Source: Sebastes aleutianus (taxonomy: Eukaryota > Chordata > Actinopteri > Perciformes > Sebastidae). Taken from it: a stretch of DNA of 64,000 nt. Where the stretch lies: positions 8,147,544 through 8,211,543 of the forward strand of contig CAKAKS010000039.1 in the NCBI GenBank assembly GCA_916700875.1, in the 5' to 3' direction. This document shows, piece after piece, positions 12,102-24,891 of this stretch (position 1 is its first letter; every line of letters starts with the position of its first letter). Under the pieces are notes generated by a model, which was not told the DNA's origin, ran no database searches, and was given only the letters and a program-made list of their open reading frames with translations. Made by a program: the position numbers and the translations under genes.

Positions 12102-15100
12102 CTTGGAGAGAAGCAAAGCAAAGTTCAACAAGTCATCAATTCATTAATGTCCATCTATTCAAGCAACATCAAATAAAGAACAATATTTTCTAATGAATCC
12201 TGGTTTCATTCCGCCCAAACTATTTGGACACCAACACCCAGACCATTTTCTGACAACAAAAGCATACCTTAAAACCAATCACTCATTTATTGTTGCTGTG
12301 AGCATACCAGAGACTCTTACAAGGCCAATGGGGTCATAATGGTTTTGAAACTGTGGGGAAATCCTTCTATCTTCACTTTAATCTGGAGCCGTTGGTTTAC
12401 TTTAGCTCAGATGACAGGCATAAATACTGATTGTACGCAATGTGGGTGTTAACAAGCAGATTGGAACATCCGTGTGGGCGATAATGGAATGCAGGTGCGG
12501 GTGAACAACATACCTTCTCCCGAATCCTATCAAGATGGTGATGATGGAGGTGCTTAAAGATTAACTGCGCAGGTGGTACAACCAATTTCGTGTTTTTAAA
12601 GAGAAACTTGAATGTTTTTTTTGAAAGAGAGAGTGGAAGGGAATGTAATAATGCAACAGAAATCACTGTCTTCAGATATCACAACATCCTTGTTATTGTG
12701 TTACAGTAAATGAAGATGTGGGGCTTTGACGAGGAGGCAATGAGTGTGGTCCTTACTGACAGTGGTTGCAACCAAAGCTGTACATAAAAACATGGAGAGG
12801 ATGTTTTGAGATCATAAAAATATGTAATAGCCTATGGCTCCATGCGCTTGCATTTTTTGTCATTGTTAAACTTAAAGGGGCTAAATGTGGGATTGCATAT
12901 CCAGGTAGTAACGAGTGTGCATGTGACGTAAATTTTGTCAGCTGCTCAGGTCCACGGGTCTATAGGGAGTCTGTCAATTATGCCTACAAGCACAGCAAAT
13001 GCATCGGCTTCGCATTTGGATTTCTAGTATGCATATGTGGAACGTGTCCGTGGAGACCCAATGTTGTATATGCATAACTACAATATGCATGTGTGTTTGC
13101 AGTTCACGAATGCTGCTGTCCAAGTGTGTGTCTGTTTAAGGGCTCTAAATCTGTTGAATAGTTTACCAGCAAAGGAAGTGGTTGTATTCTACCATATCTT
13201 ATGATCATTGTGGGAGTTCAACTTCTTCCCAAAACCAACTTGTAATTCTACAGATTAATAAAAGGCCAGCTATCACTTTCCTAAACCTTATGCAGCAGCT
13301 ACCAGTAGTATGAAAAGTAAACCTTTGTCGAAGGTATGAGAGAGTGTACCCACTCAGTTGTATTCAGGTTTAACAAGCAGGGGGAATTTACTGACGTCTG
13401 GACCTCTTATGGCCCTTATTTATGACGCCAACAGCGCCAGAGATACTGTTCCCATCTGAGGGACAAATGTGTGCAGTGGTGATATAAGGTAGCCTATTTT
13501 ACATCGAAGTGTCGACTAAATAAAATGAATTATGCCACATGTAACTCCCTCACCGTTCATGTTGTCAGAGGCAAAATCATTAACCTTTGCTCACCCCAAT
13601 ATACTACAAATACCAAAAGAACCTTGAAACCAGAGATCTTAAATTCCTTCTACTACTTCTTCTTCTTGAAAGGATCTTGTTCCAGGAAAGATGTTTTTCT
13701 TTGCCATTTAAATAATTTTGGTGAGATCATGGACAAGACATATCGTGGAAATGTGAGAAAAATGTATATCATGTGTGGTCCTCTGGTCTTTAGGTATGCA
13801 ACACTGAAGGTTCTGGCTTTCCTCCCACTATACAAAGACAAATAGTGTAGGTCAGGTTGTTAGTATGGAGGGAAAAACGTTTCAATATGAGTGACACGTG
13901 ACACAGAAATAGAAGCAACTTTTATAAATATATTTGATGGTTAAATAAATGAATTGTGGACAATTAAGCATGTCCATGTACATGCACTGGTCAGGATAGG
14001 GGCATAACCTCTCGTTGAGGTGACAGAAACAGTACCGTCAGTGAAGCTGTCAAAATAAAAGCAATGACACTATTCTGTTCATACACACTTATACATTGTC
14101 TTTTAGGGAGAAAAAGCCTTTTCCACTTGGAAATTGTATATAATTTACTGAAAAGCCAGATGTCCAAGTTTTCCACGGGTCACTAAAAACATTTATTTGA
14201 AGGACCAAATGAGTCTCAAACCTCCAAATCTAAATGTAACGAGATCCACATGTATTATGTGACTCGTGCTCACAGATTCAGCCGATGCAAAATGAAAACT
14301 AGAAAAGTGCTCTTAGTAGAGTGCAGATCTCTGCCAGGCGTGTCAGCAAAGATGACGGCTGTAATTTTTGATTGTGGGGTTTGTTAGTCTGTGTTGGTCT
14401 AGACTGCAAGTGAATCAGACATGTTTTTCACTTGCACGCAGATACGCTATCGTTTTAATCTATGCAGCTGTCTGCACCAGCTCTGTGCAGCTTAACTGCA
14501 ATTCACTGTGTAACGATTCATGTTGACTGATTAACGTTTCCTCTGAACAGAAAAGTCAGTCCAGCTGTGTGTTTAGTTAGCCAAACACACTGCAGGACTC
14601 TGCTGCCCACCGTCTGCTAACAGCTAAATAGCTCTCCTGCTACGGACATGAGAAGACGTGCTTCATTGTAGTCAGCGCGTAGTTCAGTTTGTTATTTGCT
14701 AAGTGTTTCATTCAAACTCACCAAAACCATCTTGGTTATTCTCTCCACTGTTCCAACAATCACCCAAATAAACCCTTAATTCACAGAGTTAGATGTCAAA
14801 ATATGCTGGCTCTACACGCTCTTTTTCCCGACTGTCTCTCTCTGCCCGCTGAGCAGCTCTCGTTCTTTGGAGGCAGACCATTAAATTATCAAAATAAAAT
14901 TCTAAAAATCTTTATTGACAGAATTTTTTTAACAATGACAGAAAAATATGAAGGCCATCCATCATTTTAACGAACTGGACAGAGCGGTGCCGGTGCAGCT
15001 GCGCCACTGGTGCAGAAGGAGCGCATGCTTCGTGATATATTCCCTCCCGGTGAAGCGAGTGCTTGTATGTAGGATCGGGAAGTCCCACGTTCAGAGAGTC

Positions 15101-16083
15101 TGGGACTTCCAGTCTTCAGTGTGGCAGCAAAGTTCTGAAGGGTTCATCCTTCAGAACAAAATGACAATGAGAAGTTGTCTGTCCGAGGCAAAGATGCAAA
15201 AGTGAATGACAATCACCTCTGCAGCTATCTCCCTTGGTACGTTTGATTATGCACAAGCGAACACCCAGTTTAAGTCCATGGGACCAGGAGGAAGGTTTGA
15301 GTTCAGGCGAGGCTACATCAGGTCAATTGTGGTCAATTCTTGTAAATGGTTTGTACATATTTTAATTGTAATTGTCTAGTTTTGTGAAATTGCATTTTTT
15401 TATATTTGCCTATTTAGGCACAATAGCCTCAGTGTTTTTAGAGGCCTCCGTGGTCACTGCAGAAAAAAATCATTCATCCGCTTCATGTGTGTTGACATGA
15501 AAAGAGACTGCATGGTCAGTGTCTATGTTCATCTTTGTACTCCATGCACTTATAAATGCATAATCTATAAGTTTGTTCTGTATATTATTTACCAAAAAGA
15601 ACACACGCATACACACAGCCTAGTCTAAATTTATTGAAAAAAGATAGATGTAATCATTTCCTTAATTCACAAACTGCTTTTATCTAACAAAATTTCACTG
15701 CGGTTAAAAAAACTGTTTGCTCTCCCATTTGCCGCACACACACAAAGGGAGGCTCGCACCTGTAGCCTATTCACAGACATTCGAGGCTTCATTTGAAAAA
15801 TCCCAATAGAAGCTTTGAATGTAAAAAAAAATGACATTTGGTACAGTCCTAGTCACTTTGTCTTAATTTACAGACCCGTACAGTGTATGAACACTGGATT
15901 TTTTTTCAGCACACGGACAGCCAGCGGACCGTGAGGACATATTCACTGAATATGACAAAAAAGTGTATTGGATAAGAATCACAGACGCCACCTTTAAATA
16001 TGCCTATGACTTGTTATCATTCAAAAAATTCTAATTAAAAATGACGATGACAATGACAAAGACAAAGTCTAACGCAACCACTG

Positions 16084-16096
16084 GCACACACACTCA

Positions 16097-16144
<48 letters not shown>
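16084..16144. repeat. CA microsatellite
   Basis: CACA run with a short CG/CA alternation (GCGCGCGCACA) at its left part, giving alternating purine-pyrimidine DNA over about 50 bp. Confidence 0.97.
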
Positions 16145-16145
<1 letters not shown>

Positions 16146-16550
16146 GACCGAATACATGATCTCCTGGTAAAAATAGACATCAATATGCAGAGATGGGATT
16201 TCAATGCAAATGTTAGATTGGATTCATGAACTTAACGTTCAAAATATGTAGCGTGTGTAAAGTGCTTGACGTGTTCAAGTTTGGTGGCATTTGTTAGTGG
16301 ATAGTGAAATACATTTGTGATAATTTATTAAAAATGCTATATGAAAATTTCTGAAATTCTTAAATAGTAATTGTGATTCTTGTTTTCATTTCTTATTATT
16401 ATTATTTCTGTATAATCAAACACACATCCATTTCTCTCCATAGGTTAGAGACTATATTTGCGTACAGGGTTTTAATGGGATTTTCTTTGGCATCCTTTGG
16501 TAAAAAGTGATGATGATGGATGTGAACATGACTTGTATAAATGACTATTA

Positions 16551-16990
16551 AGACATAGTGATCCTGCCACCTGATATATGTGAGACCAGGGCCTGTTGTC
16601 AACTCCCTCTTAAAACCGGCCACATGGGGCAGATCAGCTTCCTGTGGGTTTGTAAAAACACTTATGAGGATGTTTGAAGTGTAAGTATTCCTGGTTTGGT
16701 TGTTACATATACGTAAACACTGTCGTAGAATTACACATTTGGCTGATATGTAGCAAAAAAAAATCATAATCTAATTGTATCATAAACTTCTGACTTCTGT
16801 TTTCAGGATTATTTCTATTGTATATTTGTGTGCACAGTATATTATGAGACGCCCCATGTGACCCATGAGCCGTATTCAAATGCAAAGAGGTCAGTTCCCT
16901 CTTAGCACAGTCCACATGGGACAGATCACTTTCCAAAGGGTTTGTACAAACTCTATTGAGGATGTGTCTGTTTGAAGTGGCGGAGGAGTG
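16551..16990. repeat. diverged direct duplication, about 300-bp spacing
   Basis: Unit 1 (16551-16690) and unit 2 (16850-16990) share, in order, CACATGGG-CAGATCA, GGGTTTGTA-AAA, ATGAGGATG/TTGAGGATG and TGTTTGAAGTG. On the minus strand both give related short peptides (TNPQEADLPHV versus TNPLESDLSHV), but unit 2 lacks the acceptor seen in unit 1, so I treat it as a repeat. Confidence 0.6.
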
Positions 16991-19315
16991 TTTTTCAAGG
17001 TGGAACAGGTGGGAGATCAGGTAGTGACATATGAAATGGCATTGCGAGGACAAAGTGTAGCAAATTTGGTATCTTCTAAAAAAAGAAATTTAAAAAAGAC
17101 TTTTTTCAGACATTTTTCAATAGACTTTTTCAAATTCGATTTTCCTTTTTTTTTTTTAAGTTCGCAAGGAGCCAAGATTTGGTTTAATATGAGTGTAAAA
17201 AGGCAACAATTCAGGTTATTTCCTCCCGAAATATAATGAGAAGAAATTACTACTTAGACTTAATTCATTCAGAATGAGGAGCTTTGCCTTCAGAGAAGCT
17301 AAACCAAAAATATCAGCTACTAACATTATTAACATTATAAAATGCTTAGCGGTTGAAGATGTCGATTAAGAAGCCCATATTATGTCATGTAGCCTACAGT
17401 CAGTTACATAAAGCTGACACAGTATATAGTGTATATATACACAGCATACAATATGCTGGAACTGGGAGTCGAAGACAAAGTTACATCATGGTTTTAATTT
17501 TGACCGACTTCCGATTTTCAAAAACAGCATAGGAACTATGAGAAAGGTTGACCTTCTCTCTGTTATGCGAATCCGAGACCCACAAACACACCCCTTACCG
17601 CAAACTCAATTTGAACCCTCGATGAAGCGACATAAAGAAATTGATAGGTTACTTTTCTGTCCTGTGTACTGTATATCTCTGCCTTATTTGGCCCCTGAGC
17701 CAAGTTTACATTTTTACCACAAAATATATGACCGCAATAATTAGAGTGCAAAACCTTAAATTAGCTTTTAAAACCCAGCACCAGTAATGTTAGGTCTCTC
17801 AGTTCACTACAATTCTTCACTCGTCGCAAGATAGGGCACAGAGCATAGTGCATACACTTGCAAAGGCAAAGCACAGCACAGGTATAGGTCATAAACAAGT
17901 TAGATTTAGCTAAGTTCATAAGCTATATGCCTATTTACAAACCCGGTAGCCATCTGACTGCTGACATTTCGCCATGCGTTACCTTTCCTGGCAAGATCAT
18001 GGTATATTTTTAAATGTTGTGTCGTATAGAGTACGGAGAATTCTTTCATCACTCTCTGCCTCCCCTACTTGCATGTGTTGCTTCCGGATATACGCCATAT
18101 ATCGGTTGCGCTTTGAAAGGTTGAAATATTTCAAGCTTTAAACGCAGCGGTCTGTGACAATTTCGAGCAGAGCGTCACGCCAAAGGTAGCGCTTCCTCCT
18201 AGTTGGGCACCACCACTCTTCCAATAGGAAAATAATGGCAATGCTGATCATGTGTGGGAGACTAAATAACCCTTTAAAACTAATTTTAACAATGACTTTA
18301 CTGGTCAAATCAACACCATCAACCAAAGTCTTAGATAAGTCAAATTTTAACTGTAATAGACTTTTTATGATCATCCTCCCCACTGAGTTTGTCAAATTTT
18401 ACACACGAGAGCCAGGACACAAGAAGAAATCCAGACTCCAGTGAATCTAAGGATAATTCAAACAAAGGTCCCACGACCGGAAACAAAGCCATATGCTGCA
18501 GCCGTCGCTCTGAGACCTGCTGTGTCTCAGAGGGTGAATTTGACATTCAATCAGCACATCAAACAAGAGAAAACACCTTGTTCTATGGATCCCACCATTG
18601 CATCTGTTTCCCACAAGAGTCACATGATAGAGACAGACCATGCAAATGCCGACCCCTCTGCACCGCATGTCCTCTCTGTCTTTGATTAACTCTCACGTCA
18701 CAAAGTTCATCAGCAGGTAGTGTACACAGACGTTTGCTTCGGTGGTTACATGGCCATTTGCTTCCATCTAGTGGTTATCTACCTGCACTCCAGTAACCAC
18801 CGGAGAGGAGGGCATTATGGTGGAGGGATCCACATAACCAATGGTGGAACTACTGTTTCTACTACTTCCCTTACACAAAGGGATAGTTCATCTAAATAAA
18901 AAAAACAAGCTTATTTTATCAGCTTACTTTTTGCTGTATGTGGACATGCTGGATGGCTGCTTCATGGTTTTATTTTTCTAGGTTTCGAGGATATTGCTAC
19001 TGATATTTTTAATTACTTTGGTGGGGTTTTTTGGGTTTTTTTTTTAAAGAAAACAAAATCACCAGCAACTTGTCTATCCAGAAACACTGTCCCTGTTACT
19101 CTAGACAATAAACAGTCACTACTTTCTGCAGTTGGAAGTAGTTTTGGTTGCATGTTAATTGAGTTAACTTTTGCTTATTGACTTTTTCAATATTAAACCA
19201 GGACCATCATCTTTCCCTAACCTTAACCGCTATGACTGCCTAAAAATAACTATAAATATGGTAATAATGCTACAAGCAGATATCAACATTTTGCGACTTG
19301 ATACAGGTTCATTCA

Positions 19316-19638
19316 TTAAAGGTACAGTGTGTAAGATTTGGCGGCATCTAGCGGTGTGGTTGCAGATTGCAACCAACTGAGTACCCCTCCGCTCAATCCT
19401 CCCTTTCCAAGAATCGCTAGAGCCAGTGTTTGGTTTGTCCGTTCTGGGCTACTGTAGAAACATGGGGGAGCAACATGGTGGACTCTGTAACCTATGTAGA
19501 TATGATAGGCTCCTGCTTAGCTAACGAAAACACAAATCTTAGTTTCAGGCGATTAGACACTAATGAAAACATTGTAATGAATATTGTATTCCATTTCTGC
19601 TAATAGATCCCTCAAAATTGTATACACTGTTCCTTTAA
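19316..19638. mobile_element. TTAA-flanked MITE, family C copy 1
   Basis: A 323-bp element with TTAA at 19316-19319 and 19635-19638. Left end AAGGTACAGTGTGTAAGAT, right end GTATACACTGTTCCTT, which are inverted repeats of each other. The interior includes GGTTGCAGATTGCAACCAAC, itself a short palindrome near the left end. Confidence 0.8.
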
Positions 19639-20447
19639 CAAATGAATAAACTCATTGTTTATCAGTTAATTTCCTAACTTGCAAAGTAGTCACCACAGCA
19701 CAACACCAATTAGCAACACTGTTTTCCTCTAAAATGAAGCAAAATTGGAGTCATCCAAAAACTTACTCAAGTGGAGTACCAGTACCTCAATAGATAGACA
19801 GAAACAGATGGCACTAAAAGTGTGGTTAATCATCACTGATGCTGGTCAGTGTGATTATTTAGGGCACAGCATCATGTGCTGCGATGTGTGCCTTCCACGT
19901 CACAGTTGTGACGATATGGATGGATAAATTCAGCGTGGGAAGACCAATCAGTTTGCTGGCTGCATGGATGAACTTCAAGAGGCTCTTTTAGTCAGTGACT
20001 GTAAAGCATACTGAAGGATACTAAAGAAATGGTTCAATGACACTGTGATGCAGCAGGAAGACAAGTGTTTTAGTTTCTGGATGACTGATTGTCTCTGTTG
20101 GCAACATCTGTGAATTTTTATGCTGATTCAAACTGAGATTATTGTTTAATCTAAAGGTGAGATGCCTGAAAGCCCGAACTTTAGACTTATCCTTAACTGG
20201 TTTAAGGAAGTTAATGTGAAGAATGTTATTGTCCCAGCATGAACTATGAAGTGTTGGTTGAATATAATGATTTTGCAAAGCAACACAGCAAAGTCAAACG
20301 CATATTTGAAACAGAGATTAAAGAAAAAAGGGAAAACTATACATAACTACTTCCCATGTTTTCACATTTTAATCTAGAGGCCAAAATGGTTGGCTTATTC
20401 CATCACCAGGCCGTTAGTTGTTTTTCCTATTTTCCTACTTTTCCAAA

Positions 20448-21070
20448 TTAAAGTTACAGTGAGGGACTTTTAACTGGTTATGAAACAGTATCAATTTAAT
20501 ACTCATGCCTCTATATGACCTGACCTAAGTAAACGAGACCATGAGTGAGAAGATTGGCTATTTATATATAGTTATTCTTAATGCTCGTCATCATCGCCAC
20601 CAGGTCGGATTTCGCACAAAATCAGACAAAATCGGATGAAATCATGCAGGTTCACAAGAAACACCCTCAGCTCAGACTCCAGCAGGGCCTCCAGCAGCAT
20701 CCAGCCCACCACGGAGAGACTCAGATCCAACTATGCTGCCACCTTCGACCTGCAGTTGGAGTTCCAGCGGAGGTGGAGAGCTCCGTGCCTAGCAGCAGCA
20801 GCTCCTACTCCAGCCAAGAGCAGAGCTTCGCCTTTCTGCTCAGCGGGTCCACGTTGGGAGCCAACACCGACACCATGCTGCTGGAGGCCCAGGCTGTATT
20901 ACTGGGCCCGCTGGAGGGAAGGGAGGCATGGGAGAACCAGAACCAGGACTGTGCGGGTGCAGTAAAATGAGGTTTTCTAAAGAGAATCTGGTGCATGGAA
21001 ACACTACCACTTTTCTCAACAGGGGCTGCCAAAATCTACACAAAATTAAAGTTCCATGCAGTAGCTTTAA
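20448..21070. mobile_element. TTAA-flanked MITE, family B copy 1
   Basis: Bounded by TTAA at 20448-20451 and 21067-21070, with inverted ends AAAGTTACAGTGAGG... and ...GCAGTAGCTTT. The body shares long blocks with 49774-50185, such as AAGATTGGCTATTT and CTGGAGGCCCAGGC. Copy 1 carries about 200 bp (roughly 20,590-20,810) absent from copy 2; the extra DNA is CAG/CTCC-rich and gives spurious open frames on both strands. Confidence 0.8.
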
Positions 21071-21740
21071 TATTTACATATGTAGACTAGTTAAGTATTG
21101 GTTAATGTGGTCGGTTCCTAGTAGCCTGTACCAGAAGTGTTTGTTCTTGAGTCAGGGAGTGCACTGTTTGTCCGGAAATCCTCTTCGAAACAACCAAGTT
21201 CACACCCGGACACTCATCACTCAACTTGTTATCATCTAACCTGACAGTGAGGTCAAGCCGACTCAGGCACTGATAAAGTCAATAGCAAATGCAGCAACAT
21301 CAACTCACTGTTATTAAATATCACACATGTATTTTACCTATAAAAACATGCCATCAACCTGGCTTACCTATTCTACATGTTCTTCCACATTCATTGTGAT
21401 GTACATATCTACAATACAAGTAATGCTAATCCTTTTTCCAAAATGTCCACGTGAAACTGTCTTTACCAACTTCAACTAAAGGTTGAAGACCTGTTTGAGG
21501 AAGACAAGTCAAGCAAACTGAGCTGTTCTTTCTATGACCCTCTCTCTGTGAGATTGGCAGACTAACAGGTGACTGAGTTTGTATTTATTGATTTCTACAC
21601 TCCCATACAAACATGCATGCAACAAACATACATACATACAGTACTTGCCATATTCAATAACACCAACTACTATCCACTGTAAGACATACTGTATTTCCTT
21701 GACTTGTTTTAAATACTGATACTTATTTGCCATTACTTTT

Positions 21741-21790
21741 GGTTTTGGGGTTTGGGGGTTTGGGGGTTTGGGGGTTTGGGGGTTTAGGGG
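21741..21790 (+). repeat. G-rich 8-mer array, predicted G-quadruplex
   Basis: Six runs of four or five G separated by TTT or TTTA (GGGGTTTGGGGGTTTGGGGG pattern) over 50 bases. The unit TTTGGGGG resembles a telomere-type repeat but lies inside intron 1 of the SLC23 gene, G-rich on the template strand of that gene. Confidence 0.9.
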
Positions 21791-23620
21791 TGACATACTT
21801 TGCCGTTTGGTTTTCTATACGGTACGTCCCTGCCCATGAATGCATCACTTTCTAGTAATAAATTTAGTTTGCAACAAAATACACTATAGCACTATAACTA
21901 CTTCTTCTAGCACTGTTTTTCACAAACATGTTTGCCAGTTGTGTCCCTTATATCCTGAATCATTTACAGCATAAGTAAATACCTTAGTATAATCACCAAC
22001 ATTAAAAACAATAACCAGTGAGGAGATCAAGGGTCAGAGTTACTGTACCATGACAGTGTTCCAGTATCCAGAGTATACTAAAGCCCACTAAAAAGAGATT
22101 AGAGTCGCACAGAGAGTTGGAAGTTTTGCTTCACATGAAGCCAGCCTTTGTTTTTAGAGTTTAGCCTCCATCCTGTGTTGATACCTGAAACCTTGAATTG
22201 TAATTGGTCGTTGAACTGGACCCAAAGCTGCACTGACAAACAAAAGTTCACTTGTACAAGAAAGAAAAAAATGCCAAAAACACATTTGCTTTCCCATTCC
22301 ATTGCTCTCAACACTGCATACAATCTTAAAAAAGCACTAAATATGGTATTAAACTGTGATAAATCTTCCATAGTACAAATATCTTCCAGCAGGATGATGC
22401 ATCTTGTATTTGTTTGAAATGCAACAGAATGTGTCTTCAACAAAATGAAGTGACACCATTACCTTATCACCATTTTGTTCTTCAGAAGCTTTATTTTTCT
22501 AGCATACACAACTGTAACAATAGAGGAAATATCTCTATGATTCAGTATCGAAGAGATTTTAATATACCGTACATCTCTGTAATTTGGGGTGCTTTCGTTC
22601 CATAATAGCCTAAAAACACCCAGCAACTCCGAGAAGTAGACTTAGTTTTAGATGCATCTTAAGGACAACATACTGAAGTGTGACTCCAGCTGATTTAAAG
22701 AAGAAAAAAGAAGCAGGGCCCAAAGTTCAAAAGAGGTTATTGTGAAATAATGTTACATGCTGAAAGCCTAAGAATGAAGTATGAAAACTTAATCTGGATG
22801 TCAGAGTCAGCAAGCTCGATTGATGTATTAAATGTATAAATCCTAGTTCAACATCTTTGAATTTATTGTATTGTAGAAGTTTCATGTTGGGCCTTTGTAT
22901 AGGAGTGTCAGGTAGTATACACTACAAGTGCAATAATAAATGAGGCCCCCATTCCTTTGCCTGTATTATTTTGCAGATGCTGACACACGGATGTGTTTGC
23001 CCATCTGCAAACGAAGCTGTGTTGTTTGTTTGGTGTTCCCATTTTTCCAAATTCTTCAGTTGATTGGGATAGAGAAAAAAAGGGGAAAGCATCAACTCTG
23101 GGCTCAGCTGTGACAACTTGCACACCCCATGCGGCCAGACCTTTTTACCATTCTCACACACAAACTACACATCTCCGCTTCAATATCCTTTATTCAGTTT
23201 CTGTTTCTTGGTTGACGTTTTATCAAAGAGCATTTCTAGTTTAAGCCTGGAGCTCTTTGATCCGACTCAACTACACTCAAGACTGATATTTGCCACATAC
23301 TTTGAAACCATGCAATCGATTCCACTGAAATATCCCGTCTTTTGTGGAACACATTCACACTTTGGTCATTTCACATTCCACAGTGGCTTACATTTAGCTC
23401 TTACTGCTGTTAAAAAATAGCACTGTACTTCTTTTTCCTCTTAGTCTGTAAGTAAAACCAAAGTAGTAATAATAAAAAAACAACTTTTATATCATGTATA
23501 TTCAGAATAAAAATATTTGAATCAGTTTTATCTCAAACCCTCACCCAGTGTTTGACACTTTGATTTTGTTGGTGTCACAAAGCCAAGCTGAAGAGAGAAT
23601 TAAGATGACACTACACTTAC

Positions 23621-23693
23621 CCCAAATGCAGGATTGATTGTCCCCTGCTCCTTGAGTCCCAGTTCTATTTTCTCCTCTGTAGTAAGACGCATT
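23621..23693 (-). CDS. slc23a4: slc23a4-like nucleobase transporter, first coding exon
   Basis: Proposed first coding exon of the SLC23-family gene. The ATG is at 23692-23690 and the frame runs 24 codons (M1-G24, beginning MRLTTEEKIELG and ending with the motif NPAFG) to a strong donor GTAAGT at 23620. It leaves in phase 0, which matches the phase 0 entry of the next exon at 12101. One base upstream of the ATG there is an acceptor-like site (TTTTTATCAG, AG at 23695-23694), so a separate 5' UTR exon may exist further upstream; alternatively transcription starts close by in the CpG-bearing DNA at 23,760-23,950. The segment is the cytosolic, poorly conserved N terminus, so assignment rests on position, phase and splice quality rather than homology. 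An alternative first exon elsewhere in the 11.5-kb gap cannot be excluded. Confidence 0.55.
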
Positions 23694-23960
23694 CTGATAA
23701 AAATGAAGCAAGGTGGTGTATAGTTGTTTCTCGACCGAAGTGGACTTCACACAGATCAACAAACGCACACAGTGGGAGCAAAACTCTGACTGACTGCAGA
23801 CCTAAGAGGACGAACTTGACCGCCTCACGTCGCCAAGGAAACCGAGTATCACAGTCAGAAAGAGAGCGGCTCAGTTATTTTGTAATCTCCTCGCCGGCTC
23901 GGAGACATTTCTGGTCTGCTGCTAAGCTAATGTAGGCTTTAGTTACTCTTACTTGCGGTC
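23694..23960 (-). promoter_or_regulatory. candidate 5' UTR / promoter region of the slc23a4-like gene
   Basis: Immediately upstream of the proposed start codon lies a stretch with locally raised CpG content (around 23,820-23,910), unlike the AT-rich DNA on either side, and without an obvious repeat. It ends at an acceptor-like polypyrimidine-AG next to the start codon. I infer that it holds either the 5' UTR or the proximal promoter. No TATA box or defined start site could be assigned by eye. Confidence 0.35.
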
Positions 23961-24780
23961 ATGTGCCTACTGTTGTGTGACGATGGATCCTATGAGAGGA
24001 GACAAGCACGTTTGTCACATGAATCTTTAATTTGTCATACTCAAGAAGGTCTTTTCTTATCAAAAGTTTGGAGTTAAGACATTTTGGGATTAAGAGTCAT
24101 TGATTCTTGGCTATTTCACCATTTTTATCATGATACAGTAATACCTGTACTACAATGGACACCTTGTTATCATCACGAGTCACATTACGATACTTGACAT
24201 TTAGGTAGGATGACATCTTCATTAGTATCAGTTTATATCCCTAACAGATTATTGTGTTATGCTCCAGAACTTAAGCCTGCAGTAATGCTGCATTCAGGTC
24301 TTTTGCTTCCAGCCTCCTGTACATTTGTTATTGTGCACCTTTGTTACAACTTTTAAAATTGTATTTAAAACATATAACAATACTGGCTTTTACCTAGGAT
24401 CTTTTGTTGTATCTTCCCTTACCACCAGTAGTTATTGCTATTTATTAACTGCTATTTTTATGTATTTTGAAATGTCTTTACTTTTTTGTTGTGTCATTTC
24501 CTAAGACGTCCTGGAGAAATTACATTTATGCTCTAATTTGCAAAAGCATACGTCTTTCCCAAAATGTAATGCTGACTTCATGACTTATTAGAAAGTGACA
24601 AATATGGGAACCTTTATTAATGACTTAAGAATGACTTATATAACTAACAAATAAAGCATAAGTAAATATTTTTTTAACCACTTCAGTTTAATTGCAGCTT
24701 ATAAAGTCATTATAAAGGATACCAAATTACGAAGTGGTAGCAAAGTTTCATAGTACAGTACTTGTAATAATAATAACATG

Positions 24781-24891
24781 TATTATTATTATTATTATTA
24801 ATAATAATAATAATAATAATAATGTTAATATCAATAATAATAACAGCCAACAGCCTTTACTGTTGGTAAAAAAAAAAAAAAAAAAAAAAAA
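24781..24891. repeat. palindromic TTA/TAA microsatellite plus poly-A
   Basis: (TTA)n at 24781-24800 meets (ATA)n at 24801-24823, so the two halves are reverse complements and can form a hairpin. A 24-base A run follows at 24868-24891. Confidence 0.95.

Larger units (their letters stand above)
12102..23620 (-). other. intron 1 of the slc23a4-like gene
   Basis: An 11.5-kb GT-AG intron, the longest in this gene, with donor GTAAGT at 23620 and acceptor CTCTCCAAG at 12102. It contains a CA microsatellite (16084-16144), a diverged direct duplication (16551-16990), two TTAA-flanked elements (19316-19638 and 20448-21070) and a G-rich 8-mer array (21741-21790). Everything else looks like unremarkable noncoding DNA by eye. 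Confidence 0.7.

Noticed and set aside
20581..20970. Overlapping 129- and 109-aa open frames
   Set aside because: Inside MITE family B; most of the frame is absent from the 49774 copy, and both forward frames plus the reverse are open, which is typical of biased composition.
21741..21790. Interstitial telomere relic
   Set aside because: The unit is TTTGGGGG rather than vertebrate TTAGGG; better explained as a minisatellite.
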